Assembly: GCA_024704765.1 (NCBI GenBank)
Contig: JAKMXF010000299.1
Location: forward strand, 434,001 to 498,000
DNA: 64,000 nucleotides
Reading direction: 5' to 3'
Source of the DNA: Oopsacas minuta
Taxonomy: Eukaryota > Porifera > Hexactinellida > Lyssacinosida > Leucopsacidae
Shown here: piece by piece, positions 25,031-44,891 of the stretch
How positions within the stretch are numbered: position 1 is the stretch's first letter
Layout: each line of letters begins with the position of its first letter
The notes under the pieces: generated by a model
Told to the model about the DNA's origin: nothing
What the model saw: only the letters and a program-made list of their open reading frames with translations
Database searches by the model: none
Program-made: the position numbers and the translations under genes

Positions 25031-25340
25031 GCATTTCTTCACATAGGATAGATATAATTATTAAGTTCTATGAATTCCAATTCCACTAATGCTAGCTTAT
25101 ACTTTATTCATTAGATTAGCTCGATTTATTTTCTAATTTTGCAATTGGTATTGCTGTATATATATTAGTTGTTCGTGATTATTATTTTCCTCTTTCATAT
25201 GCTTTGCTATATTGTTGTGTTGTTGTTATGTTTGATATGTTTTGCTGAGATATTAACTTTCTGCTCATTTAGTTTATTGAGTCACAGGTTTTTTAGTTAA
25301 CAGAATATTCCAGCATTTTATAATGCTACAATTTCATATA

Positions 25341-25510
25341 CAGTAGAACTCGGATAAGACGTACACTCGGTTAAGACGTACTATTTCTTATATCCCAAAA
25401 TATCAGTCATCATTATTTGTAATGCAAACATATTCGGATAAGACGTACACTCGGTTAAGTCGTACTAATTTCTGTTTCCCGCGGGGGTACGTCTTATCCG
25501 AGTTCTACTG
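25341..25510. mobile_element. Pogo-like MITE, AACTCGGATAAGACG family
   Basis: A 170-bp TA-flanked element with nearly perfect ends: CAGTAGAACTCGGATAAGAC on the left and the same sequence inverted on the right. The interior repeats a TACACTCGGTTAAG segment twice. Other copies occur near 49.4, 51.7 and 57.6 kb. It lies between RASA1 and Rac. Confidence 0.85.
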
Positions 25511-25954
25511 TACGTAATTCTGGATTTAGTATACTATTGTAGATATGGAATTCTCTCAGCTCTTTGAATTTTGTAAATATCAATCCAGGATTCTCGTAAC
25601 TAATCTATTCATCTTGTAGGTCGATTTCATTAGTAATCATACAATAATTCTCTCTGCTGAATGAGAATATTTTCAGCTGGTCCATAGTTCATCTTTTCTA
25701 TCATACTATTAGCAGTCTATCTCATTATTAACCATATCAATCCACTATGAAGTCAGGAGCAGATTCTTGTTACTGTGATTATGGAGCATATTATATTATT
25801 TCTACAATAAATATTGTAATAATACCAGCATTTTACACTGACAACGTATAATCACGTATTAATTCCATTAGTTTAGAAATAGGTTTAGTTATATATTAGC
25901 AAAAGTGAAATAGCCGAGAAATACAATTTGAGTTTTCCAATCCTTTCTTGTTGG

Positions 25955-32284
<6,330 letters not shown>

Positions 32285-32349
32285 GATATTCCCTTATTCT
32301 CATATTCTATATTGCTAGCTGGCTCTTTTCAATTACCACTAATAAACAC

Positions 32350-32384
<35 letters not shown>
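32350..32384. repeat. TTA trinucleotide microsatellite
   Basis: About eleven uninterrupted TTA/ATT units lie just after the Rac stop codon, probably in its 3' untranslated region. A TA dinucleotide run follows at 32521-32540. Confidence 0.85.
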
Positions 32385-33679
32385 TATTTATTTGTTTAGT
32401 TATGTGTTAAGTTGATTAAATTATTCCAAACTCTTTCCCTTACTATCAAAATTGTATTTTCTCGCTTCTCTTATGAAGTGATTTCGAAAAGAATACAATT
32501 TGACTACTTGCTTTGAGGACTATATATATATATATATATTATATCGTGAAATCAATCGCAATTTTCAGCAACTTATTGAATAGAAATTAAAGTTACTATT
32601 AAACCAACTTTTTAGCTTCATTTTGTTAGGAGAAATCCTATTGGCATGGACATTGTCATAATGTCATTTGTCAATTATTTTGTCCATGAGAAAATATTTT
32701 TATGACAATCAGGAATTGGTACTGGTACGACCGGAACTGTTGTTGTATGTTGCATTATCCGGTCTGTCAAAATGACAGTTTCAATCCTTGCTCAGTACTT
32801 TTTTGGATATACATACGTATACCGAGTATTATTCTCACGTATACAATTATACTTTATTTCTACTTATCTGAATAATTATTTAATTGTAATTCATTAGAGA
32901 ATCTTATAAGTGATTTTTACACTTGATTAATGAGATTTTATAGATACAATGTCACCCACGTGCCCACGCCACATATCGTGAATTGTCGATTAAAATCATT
33001 TTAAGTATATTATGCAACCCATTAATATTGATATTAACAAAAAGAGATTGCGATTGCATCAAGTAATCGAGAAACATAATTTTTACATCTCAATATGGGA
33101 AGGGTCGACATTCAATTTGTAATAAGCAATTATTGAGTTGAAAACAACTTAAATAATTCATTGCTTACCACAGATAGAATTGCATTTGATCAAACACGAT
33201 TAATATATCGTTAATACACGTACCGCAGCTCTACAAATTGTAGAGAAAATGAATTCCATCACAAAGATTATATTTGGAGAGTGTATGTATATACCTAGAC
33301 TATCCTATCAGGACGGTACATCCTTTAAATATTTGGTATGGCGAGGCCGTATCAGTTTTATATATATTTCCCTGATTATGTCATTAACTACTCATATTTA
33401 CATATTTTTATTGAAGGAGTATATACTCAATCCATTTCATCGCATGTTGTGACAAAGAGCTAAAATTAAAACACGATAGATTTGAAAATGTAAAAATTGG
33501 TATAGAGCTCGCCATACCTGCCGCACCGCTTGTGAGGCCTCTGCCTTAGGGGTCACAGTCCCGGGATTCGAGATTGGTGGAACAATTAGTACGTGCCTAT
33601 AAATATTTTTCGGGAATAGATATAACCGTTTAATAGCACATTAAGATTATTTTTGTATAATATTAATTATTTAAAACTA

Positions 33680-33817
33680 CCGTAAAACCTCCCAAAGATG
33701 GACACCTTGTCTCGGTCCAAAATGTTTTCCATTGCTATGCTCATGAAAAGTGAACACCTCTCGTATGTGAACATTTTGGCTGGTCCCTAGGGTGTTCACT
33801 TACTGGATGTTTTACTG
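33680..33817. mobile_element. Pogo-like MITE
   Basis: 138 bp, flanked by TA. Left end CCGTAAAACCTCCCAAAG. Right end, inverted, CAGTAAAACATCCAGTAAG. An internal inverted segment (GTGTTCAC) is also present. No coding capacity. Confidence 0.7.
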
Positions 33818-34005
33818 TATATAAATATAATGAATATACACTCGGACACCGTTAATTCGAACTTTCACTAGAGTGAACAAATTTGACTTCCCTTGAAAGG
33901 TATCAAATAGTATAATGGTTGGATAATTCGAAATCCTACAAATTGTAACAAATTTTGTTATTCATTGAAATCATATGAAAAATTCCATAATATCCCTCTG
34001 AGATA

Positions 34006-34297
34006 CCAGTAGATCCTCGATTATCCGAACATCAGGAACACATTTAGTTTTAGAAATTGGTTCAAATTTCATCTCAGAATGAGTTCCGACTACTTTAGTA
34101 CTAATTTTTTCGTAGTATGTGGTGATATACGCCCATATTTATAGAAATATGCAGTGAAATATTCCAAATTACAAAATCCATATCCTCGTATATCCCAGAA
34201 CAGTGAATTTCATATTTCAAAATATACTATTTCAGTTATCTGAACACCCAACTTGGATTTGAATGACGAAGGTGTTCGGATAACCGAGGGTATACAG
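34006..34297. mobile_element. Pogo-like MITE with ATTATCCGAACA ends
   Basis: TA-flanked. Left end CCAGTAGATCCTCGATTATC followed by CGAACA. Right end, inverted, CTGTATACCCTCGGTTATC followed by CGAACA. The ends are imperfect but clearly paired over about 28 bp. Confidence 0.7.
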
Positions 34298-34837
34298 TAA
34301 TTCGTACATCAATACAACTTTGATCCTATGTGTAATTGTGTATTTCATCTATGTTTCAGTTATCTTTTTGATTTACTAATCGTGATTATTTTTCTTAAAA
34401 CACTTAAACATGATCAATTCAACTAATAATTGATGACCTTACAAAATTTACTTGAAAATTGGCTTATTTATCAGGCGAAAAGATACATTTGACATTTCTC
34501 TCATTGTTTTGTTAATATCAGAGAAATAGATAGATCCCGGCATTGGGACTCATACTCTGCCTATATTGCAAGAATTATTACGTGTTTAAATTGGAATAAT
34601 ATTATTTATATTCGTTTACAATAGCAAAACTAGCGCGCTTTCGCTTGCTCACGACAAATATTCACGATTTGTAGTTGAAAATGTCATATTATCGCTATAT
34701 ATCAGTTGAGAGCAAGTCTCTAAGTATATTTCGAGATTTCAACTATTTCATAAAAACAACAAATAATTCACACATGATTAATTCGATAGTGTGAAAATCA
34801 GAATCAGCATACTCGATTACTCTTATTATTGTTTACT

Positions 34838-35775
34838 AGGCCGGATCGAGAAAAGTATACATCGTCGCTTCGACTTCTACCTAAGGCAAAAGTTGCCTTT
34901 ACTCTTTTCTAGGAAAATGCGAGACATAAATTTGAAAAATATTTCGAGTTGACCCTTGCGGTTTTATATTTTTGCTGTGTCACTTTCGCAAACTTGACTT
35001 TAAATTGTCCGAATTTTCTAATTCCTTTGACCTAGCCCCTTTAGATATATTATTTGGTAATACAGTGGAACCTGCATAATCCGACACTCGTTGGGAAACG
35101 AAGAAAATGTCGGATGAGTAAATTGTCTGATTATCGAGTAACCTCCGTAATCCGACATTTGTTGAGAACGAAGAAAATGTCGGATTATACAGGTGTTCTC
35201 GTATATACTAATGTAAAATTCAAGACATATGGTTGTCAAATATCAAGTATGCAGTATACTATATTTACATTGTAAGCGATAATGTTGGATTATGAAGGTA
35301 AAATCACCTCCATAATCCGACATTTGTTGAAATATGTACATCTCAGATAAATTAAAGCTAAATCGCTAAATTGTCGGTTTATAGAGATCGAATTTAAATT
35401 ACTTGATCATCATTAAATTGTCGATTACGGAGTAGCGAGGTTCCGGGTTATTGAGGTTGTTTTCTATACAAAAACTATCCGTGAAAAGAAATAATGTCGG
35501 TTTAGCGAAATTCCGGATTACAGAGGTGTCGGATTATGCAGGTTCCACTGTATTACCAAATAATATATCTAAAGGGGCTAAGTCAAAGGAATTAGAAAAT
35601 TCGGACAATTTAAAGTCAAGTTTGCGAAAGTGACACAGCAAAAATATAAAACCGCAAGGGTCAACTCGAAATATTTTTCAAATTTATGTCTCGCATTTTC
35701 CTAGAAAAGAGTAAAGGCAACTTTTGCCTTAGGTAGAAGTCGAAGCGACGATGTATACTTTTCTCGATCCGGCCT
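34838..35775. mobile_element. 938-bp near-perfect palindrome with a pogo-like MITE at its centre
   Basis: The outer arms 34838-35062 and 35551-35775 (225 bp each) are inverted copies that differ, by eye, at a single base. They start AGGCCGGATCGAGAAAAG and abut, through a TA on each side, a central element 35063-35550 with ends CAGTGGAACCTGCATAATCC. Including those ends, about 250 bp per side pairs. The whole structure is flanked by the 10-bp direct repeat ATTGTTTACT (34828-34837 and 35776-35785). A 9-11-bp duplication with very long inverted ends resembles foldback or Mutator-like MITEs. There is no transposase frame; short open frames inside are chance. Confidence 0.85.
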
Positions 35776-35867
35776 ATTGTTTACTTTTCATATATCATCA
35801 ACAGAAGGATGTGTTATTCCTATATTGTATACAGATCATCTTACCCTATGATTACAATACAAAGTAG

Positions 35868-35893
35868 ACAAACAAACAAACAAACAAACAAAC
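35868..35893. repeat. CAAA microsatellite
   Basis: About six and a half uninterrupted CAAA units, adjoining the inverted copy of the TATTAAATCTCAATT repeat. The microsatellite may be the tail of that element. Confidence 0.8.
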
Positions 35894-35911
35894 AATAATT
35901 GAGATTTCACA

Positions 35912-38170
35912 TAAAAGGTATTTACAATTTCTCAAAATATGATGCAATTTATGTTTATATTTGATCGGGATGTCCGTGAATATCCAACTACAATAAAAAT
36001 TCTGTTGCCTATTTCTCTGTTTAGATCTCTCAATCTGAAGCTATTCATGAAATCAATTCCTTTCTCATTAACTATTAAATACTCTCTTTGTTGTATGACA
36101 ATGATTATGAACGTAATCAATCCATTCTTTCAAAACTAAATGTTTGATCTTTTACTCATTAGTTTATCACCTTCAAAGCGCAATTGAAAATGCTTCATCT
36201 TCAACTACAAATGGTAATGAAACAATTAATTAAAGTATGCAATTACCGCATACGAATATCTTTTGAATGCGATTATGTATTAAGTGTGCACTCTCCATCT
36301 ATTTCTTCTATACTTGAAACTCGAGTACGCTTCAATAGAGAATTTGCATTAGAACTTGTTTTATGAGTTCAGGGCTATTAATACGTACGAGATCAAAGGA
36401 AAAGCTTTACTGGCTAAGTATAAATACTTCTTGAGTGTTGTTAATTTGTTCAATCATTACTTACTTATTTACTGTCAGAAATTGTATTTTTACGAAAGAT
36501 ATTTCATAAATTCTTTCATTATTACCGATGTCTATTCTAACTGAAAGGAGAACTAATGATTTGGATATCTGTGCAGAACAAGCTATTGATAGGTATGCTT
36601 TCTATTTGCATTATCAATTGTACATTTGAATTGTTTGGGAATTGTAGTTTCACTTTAATAATTATGAGGGAATATAATATTGTATGCATTTTTCAAATAC
36701 TAACCACTGTTGGGGGCCTACGTCCACAGTTCTCCATTATTAATTTACTGCGGTTCATACAAATTTAGTGATCTTCTTATCTAATTCTCCAAATTTGACT
36801 TTCCAGCAATAAATTTATAACTTCTAAACTTGTGCAGTTATGTATGTCAAATTACATCACAAAGTTTTAACATAACTTGATTAGACAAGCTATCCTAAGT
36901 AAAAGGAATTCTGTTACGTATGCTCGGTTATTTTTTATGGAGCTATGCAGCGGTTATATTCCAAAATGTTTGTAAGTTACATTATAGATATTGAATACCA
37001 CTCTAATCGGAAATTCTGCTGTTTTGACAAAATGATGATCAAATTTTCCCTATTAAGCAAGGCCGAGTTGAGTTTATGTGGTTTAAAATACAGCCAAAGG
37101 CGAGTTTCATAACTCCTATCATTTGTGGAATTTGTTTATACAAAAATTACGACTAATTGCTAATTATTGCCATAATATTCCTAATTACATTTTGTTTATT
37201 CAATACTTCAATAATTCATCCACGCGTTAATTTACACGTATCATTTAGTTATATTCATAACATTTTCGGAGAACTTTTCATTTATCCCCCAGGAAAATTA
37301 TGTTTTTGCTGTATTTTCAAATCCTGTATTCATCTCTATGATTTTATTGAAGTTATGCATGTTTTAGACTATTTTGTAGTATTTTTAATTAATTCAAAAA
37401 CTTTCGCGATTCGTAAGGATCTAGGATAAACTATACTCATTACTCAATGTTATTATGCTTGATAAGTTTCTGCAATAGCCCATTTCTTAGAAAAACGATG
37501 AGGTTACTCTGTCTATTGATTGCTTAATAGATAATTGTTTCATATCTGTATTGATTATTTAGAGCTTTAATATTTGTAGACCGTCTATACTCTCATAGAA
37601 CCAAATACAAAATATGGTAGATAGAACACGAATAACTGTTCGCAAATACAATAAACTCCCTTTATAACCAAGTGATTCTTTACCCCTGTAACTTGAAAGT
37701 ATTGATTTTATTCCGCTTACAACAAAATATCGCTTTTAACGAAGGGAAACTGAGGTCGGAAGTATTTTGTTATAACGAGGGTTTACTTTAAGTTCATTGT
37801 TGTATTTCTATCATTCAAATTACGAACTCGTCACTTAAACACAGTAAACTTTGCTAATACGTATAAAACTTGATTAACCTGATATTGAGGGAATAGGAGG
37901 ATCCCCTTCTACAAATTTCTTTCATCTACAAAATTTAATATAACTTAACACATCTTATATTAATGTAAATGTAATATAATCAAGATGTTACTTATATGAT
38001 AATTATGGATAAGATTATTTGATGTTTGTAGCTTCGACCATTGAAAATGACTTATTTGATTTCCTAGTTATGAGCCTGTAAGCATGTAACATTAGCGAAT
38101 ATATGACGTAATACAGTGCAATAGGTTAGGCCAGTTTTTCCGTATATTATATGTATTTCATTTTGTAGTA
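35912..38170. other. Gene-free stretch upstream of Axin
   Basis: Several short open frames (36.18-37.43 kb) have no recognisable similarity and no splice-bounded structure. The region holds a MITE at 37651-37787. A non-coding first exon or promoter of Axin may lie at its right end, because an acceptor-like site precedes the Axin ATG. Confidence 0.45.
37651..37787. mobile_element. Pogo-like MITE, TAAACTCCCTTTATAAC family
   Basis: The left end AATAAACTCCCTTTATAACC pairs with the right end, inverted, AAAGTAAACCCTCGTTATAAC. An internal inverted segment strengthens the hairpin. It resembles the element at 45408-45545. Exact limits are uncertain by a few bases. Confidence 0.6.
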
Positions 38171-38178
38171 TAATCTCA

Positions 38179-41100
38179 ATGATCCCGAGTGACACTGAGA
38201 TGACAGGTGATGAAACATCAGATTCCGACTCATCACATCACTCAATGGTATCTCCCAGTTTCACAGAAAATATTTATTCAAGCCTCTTACCACTTGCTCC
38301 TATTACAATGCATCCTAGAGCTATCAACAGAGTAATTTTAAATCACAAATCTAGCCTCGAAAAATTCATTCTATTCTTAAATATCAATAATGATGCGAAA
38401 AACCTTGTGGAATTCTGGATAGCTTGCGAATCTCTCTCAAAGTAAGTAAATTTGTAATAATCTTTAATCTAATAATATGATATTTCCGTACAACTGTTAC
38501 ATAATATCTTTGAAGTTTATAAGTTCAATTTACAATATTAATTCCGACTAATATATGTCATTATCAAATTTCAAACAGTTCAATAATTTCCCTTTTATGT
38601 GGCTGTTTTATAATTATGTTATTTTCAGTCAAACAACCTCTTTCAAAATTGTGACCACCCACCATACATCACTAAATATTTAATAATAATTCTGTACATC
38701 TCTTATACTTCAAAAGCAGTGCTAATAGAAAACGCTATTGAAAAATATGTTTCACAGTTAGTATAATTATCAAATAGCTAAATTATATAACGCACAATAA
38801 TTGTTTATTAATAGCAGATCTCATTATGTTCAATTGGAATTTTTTCTTTGTAGTTTGCTTCGCTATGAATTGGAGTAATTTGTAATTTAATGTTAACATA
38901 ATGTACATTGTATTAATTCCATAGAACTCTAGACTGAATTTATTTGACAAAAACGGAGGATGAATTTAGGATTATATTTTGGTGCTTTGAAAGTGTTCAG
39001 ACTTTTTCTAACGAGACACAAATTGTAGAATGCCAACCGTTTCACAATTGTTACTGCCACAATAGAATGGAAATTTCTACCCAGCTTGTGAATATGAGAT
39101 AAGATTGTATATCCATAGATTATTTTGTGGATCTTTGAACTTTTGTCGATCTTCTTCCTTTGTCTTTTGTAATTTATTCATTTGTTTAATCTATACCCTA
39201 TCTCATTTGATAACTAACTAATTAATGATATGCAATACAATGTAAATATTTCTATTTCTACTCAATTAATTGAAATATAATTTACATAGAACGAAAGACA
39301 ATGATTACCGTAAGAATTCTAAGCAAGTGTACTACAGATTCATTCGTAGTAATGCATTGCAGAGAGTTACCCTTTCCAAAGGATATTCAGATGCAATAAA
39401 GAATGCATTCCATGGCAGCGGTGATATAAGATCTGCTATGGAGTTTGCACAGACTGATGCATTCAACATTCTACAGGTCAGTAAATCTCGCTGTTTTACG
39501 ATAACGTATTAAATGGTTGCCGAAATATCCATCTTTCTTTATATCTAAGTTCTCCCTTTTGCCACTTAAAGTTATGAAAATGGTCATATTTGTAAAATTT
39601 GGGTGATAGTTTTTGCAAATATTGGTATCATTTCTTAAGTACTAGTAATCATTAATGTCGTTAATTTATACATTTTCGTTTATTATTTGTAGCTAGAAGC
39701 ATTTCCTCAATTCAAATCTACATTATACTATCAAACTCTTCTCAAAGATCCTTTATTCCTTAGTTTGTGTTCAGTGCCACCACCACCCCCTTCTTCCGTC
39801 TGCTCCAGCTGTTTCTCCATACAAAGCAGTATATGTACTAAGTTCTCAGATAGTTCTATCTCTCCTGAATCGGAGAAGAGCAGTCACAGGTTTGTTACAA
39901 ATTCTTACATCAATTGACTTTGAAATTCATTCAAAGATCATATAAAGACGTCCAAGAGGAACAATGTATTATACTACGTAACTTAAGCATGAATTATTTT
40001 CATAACAATACACAGATATTTGTAAAATATCATTAATTACTTATCGCGAATTTTATCAGAATAAGTTCATTGCTCTTGCGTAATACGTACTAAAATTACA
40101 TAAAGTTTCTTGTAAGAATTGTATTTCAAAGCTATGTGTAAGTCTTCGTTAAAATGTGAATGCTTTGAACATTTGTAAACTTGCGTTGATAAGTTACTTT
40201 CTCTCTTAATTGTCAATTTATCAAAAAGAACCCAGTTAATGGCTAGATCAGAGGTATAGTAAATGCTGTGAATAGCGTTACTTATCTTAAATGGTTTGAT
40301 TTTTAATTAACTTTGCATTAGCAACAACGAACTATCCATTAAATCTGATTCTTTTCATATTTTGTTTCAATTGTTACGTGTAAGAATAACATTGTCACCT
40401 TTGTGCAGTATTCATTGTAATTTACAAGATGATAATTTATGGTTAGATTGCAAGGGTTCAACACAAAATGCAACACTTAGATTTGAGTATATTGAAATTT
40501 ATATGGACTATGGGCGACTTATTCGGGAAGCTTATTGATTCTATGATTTCAATCGCTTTTCTCATATTTACTAGAATTCCGAAATTTCGTTCCAGGGCAT
40601 TCCGCAAATCTATGATAAACCCCCACTCTAACAACAACAGGAGTGCCCCAAATTGACCTGATTAACAAGGAATTCAAAACAAACTTCATGTTAACTAAGA
40701 GAGCAGATCATCAATTATATTATCTAATAATTTCTCTATAACTTATTTGCATATTCTTAATTACTTTATTTAGGCATGAAATACAGCATGAAGATTGCTT
40801 ACCTAAGAAAAACTACTCACGATCTAAGGTATGTTATCTAATATACTCATTGGAAAAGTTGTATTATTTCCATAGGGAGGACCTTAGTATTCCTCAACTT
40901 CATTTAGTATATGCTTCTTTTCTACTTTATGAATTGTAATTTCCTTAGCGACGCAATGAAATCACTAACGTGGATCAATTTGCAGCTCAGATAGTTAGTC
41001 ATATAGAGAAAGAGATTGAAAATAGAATTAAATTCACAAGAGAAGTTCAAGAATCTCTTCGAAGTGAAGGCAAACACGAAGAAATCATAAATGTAAGTAT

Positions 41101-43511
41101 ATTTTACTCATTAACCTGTTAGATTATTTCTCAAATAAAATATATTAAATAAACAAAATTTTTCGTACAAGTTAACATGCATTCGATGAATAACATGACA
41201 ATCTAGGAGTCACTAATAAGTCCTCTATCTTACTTTCAAACATACGCACATCCATTTCATTTTGTTGGTTCAATTTTATTATTAGTAAATTTTGTGTAAA
41301 CACAATTATTATTATTATTATTCTATGTTAACAAGCTAGAGTTTGTACTTTTTAATTAATGGCTTACTATACAAATATCCCACTTAAGATGAATACATAC
41401 CAATTCTCCCATTTAATGGATATAATTGTACCAATTATCTCTGATTTGATACAACGTATGTGCTTTATAGGAATTCGCGATTCTTATAGAAAATGCATTG
41501 AAATTTTTTCGTCTCATCCTGACTTTCGTATTAGCTATACATGCATAGAGTAGATTTTAATTAGAAAACTACTGTAATAACCTGTGTTAAAGTACACTCC
41601 CTGGCCAAAAGTATTGGAACACTCTGCCACAATTGACACATGACACAAATATGAATTTACTCTAGTTGTATAAGCTAAAATTTATTTCAAACATCTGTGA
41701 TCATATTTCAATCATTACTTTTATCATTACAATCGCCTTTCTGATATATTTTCAGATTATTCAGAACGTATATTCTCGCAATGTACCATATGCCACATGT
41801 GTCATTAATGGTCTGGTGTTCCAATACTTTTGGCCAGGGAGTGTATATTAAATCTATTATAAACGGTCATGCGTTAAATAATATACTGTACTCTTGTTAA
41901 ACTCTTACAACCCTCTCTACAATGTATGTAATCACTCCTAACATATTATTTATTAATTGTAAGCTTAGCGCCCTTGAAGGTAATCTACCCATGACATATT
42001 CCTTAGTACATCAAAGGACATCATATGGTGTAATTTAGTTAACATTCTATCAAAGAGAAATAATTATATCCATCATAACACCTACTAATCTAATTTCCAA
42101 TTGTTAATAATATCAAAATGTACAAATACTACTGCTTTTCTATTGGTTACATCACCTTTTAAATTCGTTTAATCTCTGTGTTAATTCATTTAGTGCTCAG
42201 ATTGGACATCCCACCCTATTAGAATAAAATATATTCAATTAAATAGAGAGCCTGAGGAAAGTAATGTAGATGTTTATGACGTTATATCATCCACATCTGA
42301 AGATATACAGCACACATTTCAAAATGAACCAGAGATGCAAGCTGATTTCAAATGTGAGCCTGTTTTCAATTCAATGCAATTCATGGTGAGGATATTACAC
42401 GTTTTTATTTTGTTGTAATATTTGTAGTATATTTATTGATTTTATTTCTTAGATGAATAAACCACTCAGTCACATCGATTATAATACAAAGCAAGTGAGT
42501 AGCTCAGCTTCTGATATACTGCCGTTGGCAAATGCTTCATACGATAATATGTAAGTTATCAAATAAATATATTGATCATTGTCCTAATTCTCTGTGAAAT
42601 TCACATTTCTCCTTAAACTTTTCCAGTTATTATCCATCTTGTTTATATTTGCACATCTTTGTAGACAAATAAACAGATTCTTTCAAGGGATAGAAGCACG
42701 ACAGAATCAACCAGGCAGAGTAAAGAATGCTGGTGACGCAGCATTGCAATTATTACAAAATGCTCATGCGAATAGTAAGTTGTCTACAAGACTATATTTT
42801 CATTAAAATTACATACTTTATCGAATAGTAATTTATATATTCTTGCTTATTAGTGGATGTAGATTCTACTACAAATTGGGCAGAGAGAAAAAGTACTCAA
42901 AGAAAACGTCGACATTCCTATCACCGTAGTGGTAGTCAACGTAGCTTATTAGCCGATACTACATCAATAAACAGTGATTCGGTAGCATTTCTACCTCCAA
43001 GGCATTCCTCTAGAGTATGTTATTATCCTAATAGACAAGAATCAGACGTCTTAGATAATGGTTCTCAAATACATTACTATGCTACTTTGCCGAGAAAAGG
43101 CACACTTCAACATTTACAACAACAACAACATCTAGAACAACAGAGTCAACAACAACAACAACAACAACAACAACGTAATGAATTACAAGTATTCTATAGA
43201 GTAGGAGAGAATTCTCCGAATAATTTATTCACAAGAGTACAACACACGTCAAAAACACCTTTTGTATTGAGAGATTTTATTCATAAAGTTTTTAAACGAA
43301 GAGGCGATTTCAGGTAATCACCATCAAGATTATTATTGTTAAGTTTTATTTTTGTTATTTATTTATTTTAATTTATTTTAGATATTACTTCAAATCATTT
43401 AGCATGGACCTGAACGAATCAGTTTGGGAAGAGATTATTCATGAAGATTTTCCAGTTCCTGAACATAACGGAAAAATAATGGCTCTTGTAGTGCCTCATC
43501 CTTCCTCATGA
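38179..43511 (+). CDS. AXIN1: Axin, Wnt pathway scaffold, ten exons
   Basis: Exons 38179-38441, 39290-39476, 39693-39889, 40774-40828, 40949-41092, 42194-42385, 42453-42550, 42665-42774, 42854-43313 and 43382-43511 join in frame to 611 residues (human about 860). Axin assembles the beta-catenin destruction complex with APC and GSK3. The RGS domain, which binds APC, spans about residues 50-170 (LEKFILFLNI, NLVEFWIACESL, AFPQFKSTLYY). The GSK3-binding helix is recognisable at about 242-260 (VDQFAAQIVSHIEKEIEN, human VEPQKFAEELI type). A polyglutamine run of CAA codons precedes a C-terminal DIX domain from about 523 (LQVFYRVGE, RYYFKSFS, IIHEDFPVP). I see no counterpart of the beta-catenin-binding helix. 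A polyadenylation signal AATAAA lies at about 43641. An acceptor-like site just before the ATG suggests an upstream non-coding exon. Confidence 0.94.
41595..41843. mobile_element. Tc1/mariner-type MITE in an Axin intron
   Basis: 249 bp flanked by TA, with nearly perfect inverted ends CACTCCCTGGCCAAAAGTAT followed by TGGAACAC. The GGCCAAAAGT motif is typical of Tc1-like ends. The interior is AT-rich with no transposase frame. It lies between exons ending at 41092 and starting at 42194. Confidence 0.88.
43105..43172 (+). repeat. CAA repeat encoding polyglutamine in Axin
   Basis: Two interrupted runs of CAA codons encode glutamine-rich stretches directly before the DIX domain. The run is almost pure at 43147-43172. 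Length is likely to vary between individuals. Confidence 0.85.
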
Positions 43512-44891
43512 TTATCGCTCGAACATCACACTTATTCACCATACACACAATGATACAATATTGATATGCAGTATTAGCTACTTATTAGTGGCAAATTTCT
43601 TGTTGTTTTGATTGTATTTTTAATCATTTTACTGTAGTTTTAATAAAAATTTAGATTGCATTATGTTGGTAGTATTGTTACAATTTAATTACACGCGAAT
43701 ATGCTATGTAGTAGATTAATGCACTGGAGGATGGGATCATAATCGGGTGACCCAAAGACTACTGGTCTGTTGACGGTCATGAAAGTGACGCGATTTGGAG
43801 CAACATATTTTAGATACATGAAAGTAATTAGAGCGAATAAATTCTACGTATATGGTTTTTCTAAACCTAAGCCCTCATCATTGGATAATAACGTTTGTAA
43901 CTTATTGTTGTTCCTACCAATTGATAGCTGTACCATGAATAGTGCTAAATATGACTGTGTATGAAACTAAAGCGATTTGGAAAAAATCGCGTTAAATTCC
44001 TATAATACAGTAATAGACATCAGAATGAGACTGCTTGTCAGGGGTAATAGAGTATGTAGATTTCAAATTCACATTTTCATATCTATATTTACATGATTAA
44101 TCATATTTCACACCTTTACATATTATTCAAAATCATGCTAGAGAAATATAGCATTAGAACACAAACATATAACCCTGAGCTTCACTACGAGTCTGTCAGC
44201 TGGACATTTTTTTCGTTATTTCAGATAATTCCTGAAATGTTCTATATTTGAAATTAATTTTATGGAATTATTTAAACTCAGACTTATAGGATTTTAGATA
44301 GAAAATATCTCGCTGGCAGTACGAGCGCTGTAAGTAAAGAGATGGATACTTAGGATCTTGGGCAATTTCCGAATTCCAACATATTGTATCGGAAATTTAC
44401 CGATCCGGATATATTGATATTCACCAATTTTTGTTTATGATATTATTTTCAATTATCACAAGGTATAACACAATATGTAAGCACATAAACTGTACCGTTT
44501 GATGTCCAATTAAGCAATGTTAAGCAAGATTTTGTCTTTTTTTCTGGTAAAATAATCTCATTTATTTCCATCTTTTAGAAAGCAGAAATAGTAATTTGGC
44601 GCCTTGAAGATTGTAGTTAATATATTTCTATTTATTATGCACATTCTGATAACTCAGATGATTATATAATCTGTGAATTCTCCCAATTATCTGTTTATCT
44701 TTATATTATTCTATCTTCAAATTGCTTCATTGAAACAATTATTTATAAATATTGTTTGTAATATTTTGAGTTATTTTACTAATATTTGCATTATTCACTG
44801 ATTTTCCATTATTTTCCATTTTTGGATCTAAAATATTGGTAAGTAATTATTATATTTAATGGCCTAAAACTAATATGAAATATCATCAAAT

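Larger units (their letters stand above)
32385..34837. other. Gene-free stretch between Rac and the 34.8-kb palindrome
   Basis: No coding similarity. Two TA-flanked MITEs (33680-33817 and 34006-34297) and one unit of the dispersed repeat near 34.69 kb are present. The short frame at 33.25-33.45 kb has no recognisable match. Confidence 0.5.

Noticed and set aside
32341..32540. Microsatellites as a structured RNA or origin
   Set aside because: Plain TTA and TA runs with no flanking conserved structure.
36184..37429. Cluster of short frames upstream of Axin as a separate gene
   Set aside because: No domain, no consistent splice phase between frames, and hydrophobic AT-driven composition.
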